From Lepas anatifera (Eukaryota > Arthropoda > Thecostraca > Lepadidae): a stretch of 64,000 bases of DNA. The stretch spans positions 124,001 through 188,000 of the forward strand of contig JAOTON010000462.1 of assembly GCA_034440635.1 (NCBI GenBank). The letters run 5' to 3'. How positions within the stretch are numbered: position 1 is the first letter of the stretch; each line of letters begins with the position of its first letter. A model generated the notes under the pieces. That model was given only the letters and a program-made list of their open reading frames with translations, searched no databases and had not been told where the DNA came from. This document shows positions 57,290-64,000 of this stretch, piece after piece. The position numbers were made by a program, and so were the translations under genes.

Positions 57290-58486
57290 GGTGGGGGAAA
57301 GTAGGTGTATTGCGCCCCCTTAGGTAAATCACTTTCTAGACGAAGGTCTCCTATTTGATCTCGCTACCGTGGATTAAATTACAAAGTTTGATTTTTTTGT
57401 TATCGACAAAAATCCCTGACCTGAAAATAGCCTGTTCTAAGAGTGAAATCCGATTTAAGTGAAACTATGCAAAGGGTGCATTTGCCAAACTGTGAGGGTA
57501 ACTGCACCCGGGGGAGGGTGCATTTAGATTTAATTGCGCCATTCCCTCATACCATGTTAAGTCAATGGCACGGCAGAAATAATCATTAGTGTAAGAACAA
57601 ATGGGGCTCGGCTGCCTGCCAAGATTTTCATCTGGAGGGTCTGGAAGCCATTTTAATATGATATTCTTGCATTCATTATGACTTGTAATAATAAAATCAC
57701 ACTCATACAGAAGGGCTTTGGATTTGATTTTTCCAACATATATTTTGATCGGGCGCATTTGACCAGGGCGCAATCACTTTTTTGCATTTAAATCAGAGAT
57801 CTCTGCCTAAAAAAATCTACCACCAGGGATCAGGGGACGGGCGCAGACCCGAGTTTTGGGAGGGGCCAAACCCATATCTGCCTCTCCTCCTGTGGGGGGG
57901 GGTGGGAGCGAAGATTTTTTTGCTCTACAGACCTAGTGCAAACATCCTTTTTCAGTGCTCGACAGACCTAGTATAAGCTACCTCTCCAAGTACATAATCG
58001 CTCTCCGTGGGGGGGGGTGGGAGCGGATATTTTTTGCTCTACAGACCTAGTGTAAACACCTTTTTCAAAAATTTATCCGGTGTTTGGGGGGCCAAAAGAT
58101 AGTTGGCCCCCTCCAGCACTTTGGGGGGGCATGGCTGGAATGCCCCCGCTGCGTCCGCCAATGCCAGGGATAATCTATAAAGGTTGCTTTCAGAATATGT
58201 GATACATTTCTGGCTTTGAAATTAAAACTATCGATTTCGGAATGTAACAGCCATATTCTTTTTTCGGGTTCATAAACCCGTGCAGATTTAAGGAAGTACT
58301 TAATTTATTTCGCTGGCTGACTAAAATCCATTCTTACGCACGAATTCATCGAAACGTTGAGAAAATGTTTGTATGAGAAGTGGGAATTGGATTATAGTGC
58401 CCAAACAAAACTGCCACTTGTACCATTCTCTGTTATTAGAGGGGCGTAATTAGTAAGGGGGCGCAATACACACACTTTCCCCTTCC
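57290..58486. mobile_element. 1.2-kb transposon with 33-bp terminal inverted repeats
   Basis: The left end GGTGGGGGAAAGTAGGTGTA and the inverted right end GGAAGGGGAAAGTGTGTGTA both continue TTGCGCCCCCTTA; 29 of 33 bases agree. The flanks TCATAGTTA and TCAATGTAA agree at 6 of 9 bases, so the duplication length is unclear. About 860 bp remain after removing the nested element at 57831-58163. No transposase is recognisable. Confidence 0.75.
57831..58163 (+). mobile_element. hAT-like element, 333 bp, with perfect 8-bp duplication
   Basis: The ends are CAGGGGACGGGCGCAG and CTGCGTCCGCCAATG. CCAGGGAT is present on both sides without mismatch (57823-57830 and 58164-58171). The interior repeats CTACAGACCTAGTGTAAAC-type blocks. 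A decayed inverted copy is at 38025-38285. Confidence 0.85.
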
Positions 58487-58973
58487 TCAATGTAAAGGTC
58501 AAGGTCAATGGTCATTCTACTCACTTCCCGCCAAACAGTTGCTATAGTGCTAGCCATAGTGTACATTATAGGTAGTATATGATATTGTGACCTCCTAGGT
58601 AAATGACCTTGAATGACCTTTTTTACCTCAAAATTGAAGGAAATATTACTTGCGACCTTCCCTCTATAACTCTGGTCCGCCTTTAGCTTATTCCCGTCTT
58701 TTTCCGCATTATCACGGCATTTCCCAACAGCTCCCAGCATGGCCAATATTTGACCTTTATGACCGAGTTTGACCTTGAATATACTGATCTAGGTCAAATA
58801 AAATTGGTCATGATGTAGATCACCATAGCCCCCACCCGCCCACCCCCAAACTGGCGTTTTTCTACGCCTCTTAGTTTGCGAGATCTGACTGGGGGCCTGT
58901 CAGGCCCCCTCCAGTGCGCGTTAGTGCCATACTCCTCTCCAGTGCGGGTGTTAAAATGTTGGACAGAATGATG

Positions 58974-61410
58974 CATTAGGGTCGTTAGAAAAAACATTTT
59001 TTTACTTTTCAGACTCGAACCTACTTTTTCCCATTATATATACAATTCTGATTTCAATGAGCCATATTCCAAGCATCTACGACAGCGGGAAAGATCGCCT
59101 CAAAACGGTTAAAGATTTCATGTTTCGGGCGCGATTGGCCGCCCGGCGTTGCAGTCTCCCCTTGTTAAATCGGAATGAAAGGGGTGCATAACCTACCAGT
59201 AAAGACAGTGTGGCATGTGCGTGCGTATAAGAGCGGTAGATGGGATTTAACATGCAGGCATTTACTTGTCAGATATATTTGCAGCGCAATACAAATACAT
59301 GTTATTCCACAAAAGACCTGAAATTAAATGGTTCAGCACCCTAGTACTCTAAATCCCGGCAGAACGGGAATGCCTTCCGGAGGCGAACCTTTCTCTAGTA
59401 ACTATCGCTGGAGAACGTCGTGAGGCAGGTGCTCATCCCTATTCTCCTGCGCACTATGTAAGAGCTCTGGTACTGATAAAAGAAGATCCTGTTTCATATT
59501 TTTAGCCTTTAGGTGGCTCACGAAATTTTCCACCAGCTTCACTTCACGTCCTGTGGGACCGTTCACGACAGTAAGTTCTGGAATACCTTGAAACAGGGGA
59601 AGCTATACCAGTCAGCAGCTTCGCAACGGAGCCATTTCATGTCAGAATCTGTCAGATTCAGGCGCTCGATTAACATCCAGCTTTCAGGAATGAGAAATTG
59701 GGAGAGGCTTGTTATCGAGCCGAGCTCTTCATAGCCTCTGTCGGAAACTTTAGCATACCCAACTGAAAGGTGGGTGGTTTTACTGTTTAGGCCAGGTACT
59801 GTATCACTGCCTTTTTACCTTCAGCATTGTGATTCTTATTTGCGAAGCAGATTATAACTTTCTGGTCACAGATAACAATTGCGTTTGCACATTGACTTCA
59901 GCGCCTCTATACAATACCGGAGTATTATCTGGAATTGCGCAAGCTGGTTTAAGTGTGGCTGTCAGGAGAGGTTCTCTCAAACAACTGTCTGCTTAGAAGA
60001 CCCGGAGCCCACCAGCGAGCCATATTATGGAATATAGGACTTTTATGGCATGAAGTGCGTGCTACTACTGAGTCAGATTCCGTTGATCATTCCAGAAGAT
60101 ACTTAAAGACAGAATATTATAATTTTTGGAGTTTAACAACGCATCAACTGCTCAGGTCGTATGGCATCAGAGGCGAGAGGGAAAGAATTAGCTTGGGCTA
60201 GAGCAGGGCGCCAGATTCTGCCTCTGGGTGGGATCGAACCCATGACACCCAGCACATAATGAATGCAATCGGCCGAGCCGAGCGCAAGCGCTAACCGACT
60301 GAGCCACTCATACCCCTGAAATAGTTAGTGGCTTTCCTTGGTTCCGTGGTTCTAAGTCATGCATTTGGGTTCCTCCGTCGCGGATAGTCAGCTTTAGAGC
60401 CTTCTATGAGCCTCAAAGCTATCCATAAAATGCAATGCGGTGCTTTCATTAAGTTAATATAGAAATCGCCCTGAATGTGCTGAAGTCAATTTGCCATCAG
60501 CTGTGGTATCTGCGCACAGAAAGTTATGTTCTGTCGCGCTGGTGAGAATCACCATCTTGGAGGTAAGGAGCCCGATCGCACAGCAATTGGCCAAAACAGC
60601 AAACGATTCACATTTGAATAGGGCAGGCTTAAGTTTCCGATAGAGGCTATGAAGAGCTCTGTAAATTCTCGGTACTAAGCCTCAGCCAGTTTGTCACTCC
60701 TGACAGCTGGCTGGTATTCGATTGCCTGAATCTGAAATTTTCTGACCAGAAATGGCTCCATTAAGAAGCTGGTGACTGGAACAACTTCCCCAGTTTCAAG
60801 GTATTCCAGAACTTACTGTCGTGAACGGTCCCACAGAACGTGGTGTAAAGCTGGTGGGAGATTTCGTGAGCCATCCAAAGGGTAAAAATACGCAGCAGGG
60901 TCTTCTTCTAGCAGTATCAGAGCTCTTAAATAATTCGCAGGAGAATATGGAGAAGCACCTGCCCCAACGACGTTCTCAAACGAATGCTACCCGAGAAAGG
61001 TTCGCCTCCGGAAAGCATCCCTGTTCTGTCGGGATTTAGAGTACTAGGGTACTGAACCATTTGATTTCAGGTCTTGTGTGGAATAACGTGTATTTGTATT
61101 GCGCTGCAAATACATCTGACAAGTAAATTTCTGCACGTTGAATCCCATCTACCGCTCTTATACGCGCGCACATGTCACGCTGTCTTCACTGGTAGGTTAT
61201 GCACCCCTTTCATCCCAATTTAACAAGGGCAGACTGCAACGCCGGGCGACCAATCGCGCCCGAAACATGAAATCTAACCGTTTTGCGGCGATCTATCCCA
61301 CTGTTGTAGACGCTTGAAATGTGGCTCATTGAAATCAGAATTGAATATATAATGGGAAAAAGTGGGTTCGAGTCTGAAAAATAAAAACATGTTTTTTAAC
61401 GACCCTAATG
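58974..61410. mobile_element. 2.4-kb near-palindromic (foldback-like) element
   Basis: Arms of about 930 bp (58974-59903 and 60476-61410) are reverse complements over their whole length. Both begin CATTAGGGTCGTTA(G/A)AAAA at the outer edges and share CATAATGGGAAAAAGT-type, AATCGCGCCCG, CTACCGCTCTTATACGC, TTAGAGTACTAGGGT and CTGTCGTGAACGGTCCCACA blocks. The loop is about 570 bp. The flanks (ATGATG left, ATGCATG right) show only weak similarity. Short open frames inside are not recognisable. Long-TIR Mutator-like or Foldback-type elements are possible classes. Confidence 0.85.
60215..60312 (-). repeat. tRNA-like sequence in the palindrome loop
   Basis: On the minus strand GAGTGGCTCAGTCGGTTAGC gives a clean A box (TGGCTCAGTCGG), and GGGTTCGATCCC a clean B box about 50 bp later. 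The acceptor and T stems do not pair well, so a tRNA-derived SINE head or tRNA pseudogene is more likely than a working tRNA gene. Confidence 0.5.
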
Positions 61411-61584
61411 ATGCATGCTCACGGTGTGTCTAATATCCTAGGGTAAGCATTCTTATTAATTTTGCGGTAACGAATTTTTCTCCGTGAGCTATCACGTGTT
61501 ATCCTTAAGATTTTTAACAACGATTTTATTTAGTTATTTCCACGCCCTAATAAATAACGTATTTAGTTAGGGACGCGTATGCCA
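61411..61584. other. Unassigned AT-rich DNA
   Basis: Nothing recognised. Confidence 0.3.
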
Positions 61585-61645
61585 ATAAAAGGGTCTATAC
61601 CAGGGCCGTCCCTGCCGTTGTGTTAGTTCCTCCGTCAGCGAAAAG

Positions 61646-61825
61646 ATGGCTCTGCATGTCCTACTGCAGATCGCGATTTTTTCCGCTTGGCCAGTGATGC
61701 CTGACCGAGTGGTTGCGGTGATTATTACGGATGATTATATGGGCAATGATTACACAAGTGAGCAGGGAATGTGTAGAGCGGAGAACAGGGAGAGTTTACT
61801 GGACCGTGAGCTGCATGCCCAATGA
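61646..61825 (+). CDS. Weak candidate first exon: short ORF with signal-peptide-like start
   Basis: The ATG at 61646 opens 59 codons. The first 18 residues (MALHVLLQIAIFSAWPVM) are hydrophobic, like a signal peptide. Upstream, TCTATAC at 61594 and TTAGTT at about 61623 are spaced like a TATA box and an arthropod-type initiator. CAAGTGAGC at about 61757 would be a good splice donor. No homologue is recognised and no partner exon is found. It may be chance. Confidence 0.2.
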   Translation: MALHVLLQIAIFSAWPVMPDRVVAVIITDDYMGNDYTSEQGMCRAENRESLLDRELHAQ

Positions 61826-62451
61826 CGAGAGCTGGCAGGCGGGGCCCAGTTAACTAGAGAACCTGTGCGAGATCACATTACCCACCTTACCAGTCTTCAG
61901 TTCTAAATGTTAATTTACTCTCCTAATGCTAAAACAGTGAGGTACTAAGCACCCCCCCTCTCCGTTGAAGAAACGTCCGATCTGCTTTAATGTTATTGAA
62001 CGAATGTTTGCGACGTTAAGACGATCTGAACCATCCGTCAATAGAATGACCTTTACCGTCGTGCGAGGCATTAGGCAGGTGCACACCGTTGGGTCATGGG
62101 TGTTGACGATCATAATGCTGTTGAGACAGTGCGAAGGTGACCGTTGCTCAGGCGTGCCCGGTTGGAGGCGCGTGCCGCCGGTAGCGCACGTGACAAGTCC
62201 TACACCACAGCGCCGTGCCCCTCAACAGCTGATGGTAGATCACCGTCGGAGCTCACCAGGCCAGTTCTGCCGCGACCAAATACGAACGGAGAATCTTCCC
62301 TCTAAACCCTTTGATTACACTAAACTAATGTGGGCCGCACGGGCGTCGTTGTGGGTTGCGAACCAGCGTGGAAATGCCGCCGGTCTGGTTTCCTCACTCC
62401 TCTCTTGCAGCACTGCTGCAGACCAGAGTTGTGCGTTTCAGAAATTTCTCA
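61826..62451. other. Unassigned DNA
   Basis: A 174-codon plus-strand frame (61965-62489) has no recognisable domain and runs into the ACTCA repeat. Confidence 0.3.
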
Positions 62452-62615
62452 AGTCGACTCAACTCAACTCGAGTGCTGAGAGCGGTTGACTCAACTCCGA
62501 CTCAACTCATGATCAAGAGTTCAGTGAGTCGACTCAACTCCGACTCAAGGATAAATTCATCCGACTCAACTCCAACTCAACTCACGACTCAACTCAACTC
62601 AAACTTCGACTTGTT
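62452..62615. repeat. Cryptic GACTCAACTC repeat
   Basis: GACTCAACTCCGACTCAACTC-like words recur in irregular phase over 160 bp. Confidence 0.8.
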
Positions 62616-64000
62616 TTCAAAATAAAACTAAATACATGATAAATAAATATTATTTAAAAAATAGAGAAATAAATCAATAAACCAGCAAAAAACAAGCTGT
62701 TCAGAGAGTAGGACATGAAACTGAAGATTAACAGAAGGAAAGTTAATTCATTGCCATTCAAACATAGGTTAACAATTAGCCAGCAACCATAAATAACTTG
62801 TTAATTCTTCCCGAGACTGTCACTGCCCAAAAAAGCTACCAAATATTGCAACTATTTCTAAAAGGAGCATTGCATATTAAACTAGGTAAATGAAATGGAA
62901 AAGAACCTAAAAGGGCTAAGGTTACACCAACACAGGCAACAAATTGAGCCTCCATACTGTCAAAAAAGGTCCAAGCTAAAAAAACATGATATTAACTGTA
63001 CTTTAGGGATGGTATAAGTATTGTTTTTTTCTGTTAGAGAACGATACTAGTTAATCTCTATAAATGAAAATTAATATGCCATGAGTTAAATAAAAGTTTA
63101 AGCAAAACTACTAGAGTACCTAGCTGCAATTGCTAATTCTAAGAACCACAGCAAACCCTAAGATAAAGTATACCATGTATGACAAAGGACAGGAGAAATG
63201 GAAATTCTATCAACGTGTTGGATTTTAATATATTCATATTTTAAACCTAATCCAATTTTGAGCTTGAGAACCTTCAATACAATAAATACCTATCGCTCTT
63301 TAAAATTGCAGCACGATTTCATAGAAGTTGCTAATGTATAGCTTTCCAAATAAAACACAGACGCCAAGCAAGGAACTCTGATCAGACAAAAACAATAACG
63401 TAAAATAATACCTTTGATTCTTGCTATAAAGGTATCTCAACACTTTTGTCCAATCAAGGGTCAAATTTTTCATGCTTTTAGCAATAACTGCTATTAATAG
63501 GCAAAATTAAAAGAGCGGCGGCAGACGGCGCATTTGAGACACAAGAAGCAATATCATATGTAGTTCGACAAATATTTGCATTACTGTATAAATTATCACG
63601 TGACGCTTACACTTTTTGCCCTGGAGCTACCTAAGCTTCAGCCTATACTTGGTTGAATGTGTTCTTCAAAGACAGCAATGGTGCAAACTATTCTCAGTCG
63701 ACGACTACTGACGACAACAACCAGCGACGACGTGTGTTGTTGCAGGGCTTAAAGTAAAGAAGCAATGTTAAATATTGAAGATGAGAAATTTTTGAGAGAT
63801 TTGAAATGAATTTTGTACTGCATTCCACCACTTCAAATGTTTAAGACAAGGCCAGCGATAGGAACCTGTTTAATTTTTTTAGTGCATGTATTTTTTGTGT
63901 CTAGGGATTTCTTCTGACCGGATCAGGATGGGCCTTTAGAATAAGCAATTGAACTGTAGAATTATTGATATATTGAGACAAATTGAAATTTTGATTTAAA
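62616..64000. other. Unassigned AT-rich DNA
   Basis: No gene, RNA or repeat recognised. It is the most AT-rich part of the window. A short GACGACGACTACTGACGACA-like CGAC-rich patch lies near 63690-63735. Confidence 0.35.

Larger units (their letters stand above)
56875..58954 (+). mobile_element. S1 TTAA element, copy e, carrying two nested insertions
   Basis: The left part (CACCTGTTTTTCCAAGGTGG, AGTGGTGACGTCATAACGCC, AAGGTCACAGGTCAAGGTCA) and the right part (AAAGGTCAAGGTCAATGGTC, then the double terminus ending AGTGCGGGTGTTAA at 58954) are co-linear with copy a. They are separated at 57290-58486 by another transposon. TCAAGGTCA or its complement occurs at 57154, 57177, 57190, 58499, 58604 and 58770. 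The left terminus is eroded. Confidence 0.75.

Noticed and set aside
60215..60312. Functional tRNA gene
   Set aside because: A and B boxes are good, but acceptor and T-stem pairing is poor and no clean anticodon arm could be drawn.
61965..62489. 174-codon gene
   Set aside because: No domain is recognised, and the C-terminus is made of the ACTCA repeat.

Overview
This window is repeat-dense DNA from a metazoan nuclear genome. There are no operons, no compact genes, and no host protein-coding gene that I can recognise. Base composition swings between AT-rich stretches and very GC-rich stretches in which CpG is not visibly depleted. The retrotransposon relics (an endonuclease/reverse-transcriptase LINE, an L1/Tx1-like LINE C-terminus, tRNA-headed SINEs) and the hAT-like and TTAA-flanked DNA transposons fit an invertebrate; a crustacean or other aquatic invertebrate is plausible. 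I cannot place the species from sequence alone.

Transposon content. (1) A group of TTAA-flanked non-autonomous elements with at least three subfamilies: S1 at 6532, 17512, 20300, 39091 and 56875; S2 at 568, 4280, 20826 and 43643; S3 at 31877 and 33518. One end carries a single terminal repeat. The other carries two terminal-like repeats in tandem wherever that end survives and can be compared. The S1 copies are packed with TCAAGGTCA/TGACCTTGA, the extended nuclear-receptor half-site. (2) Small hAT-like elements with CAGTGG- or CATAGGCGG-type ends and 8-bp target duplications at 13753, 28109, 55632 and 57831. (3) LINE relics on the minus strand at 1203-3118, 12423-12715 and 30926-33517. (4) A dead transposon-type ORF of a widespread metazoan family at 1-555. 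(5) A 2.4-kb near-palindrome at 58974-61410. (6) A 1.2-kb transposon with 33-bp inverted repeats at 57290-58486.

Satellite content. At least twelve unrelated minisatellites (units 30-53 bp plus shorter degenerate units) occupy roughly 10 kb: 9.1, 9.7, 14.5-16.7, 23.9, 24.6-26.5, 36.0-36.9, 42.0, 45.0, 46.5, 47.8-49.1, 52.2 and 53.5-54.8 kb. The 53-bp array at 14.5-16.7 kb has a higher-order period of about 10 units (530 bp). Long microsatellites are (CT)n at 29.35 kb, (TG)89 at 39.4 kb, (CA)74 at 40.0 kb and (GA)n at 42.77 kb. The long open frames in these arrays arise because the unit lacks stop codons; I do not treat them as genes.

Layout. 0-7.4 kb: dead transposon ORF, LINE and TTAA elements. 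8-10.8 kb: GC-rich unique DNA and two small minisatellites. 12.4-16.7 kb: LINE tail, small elements and the large 53-bp satellite. 17-23 kb: S1/S2 elements alternating with degenerate GCGCCCC-rich arrays. 23.5-28.4 kb: GC-rich unique DNA and a degenerate array possibly inside a hAT-like element. 30.4-35.1 kb: a minisatellite split by a nested LINE/S3/SINE block. 36-54.8 kb: minisatellites and microsatellites between GC-rich unique islands. 56.7-61.4 kb: a three-level transposon nest followed 20 bp later by the palindrome. 61.6-64 kb: a weak candidate promoter with a short ORF, then AT-rich DNA. Any host gene would have to be spread as small exons in the unassigned intervals; I could not identify one.
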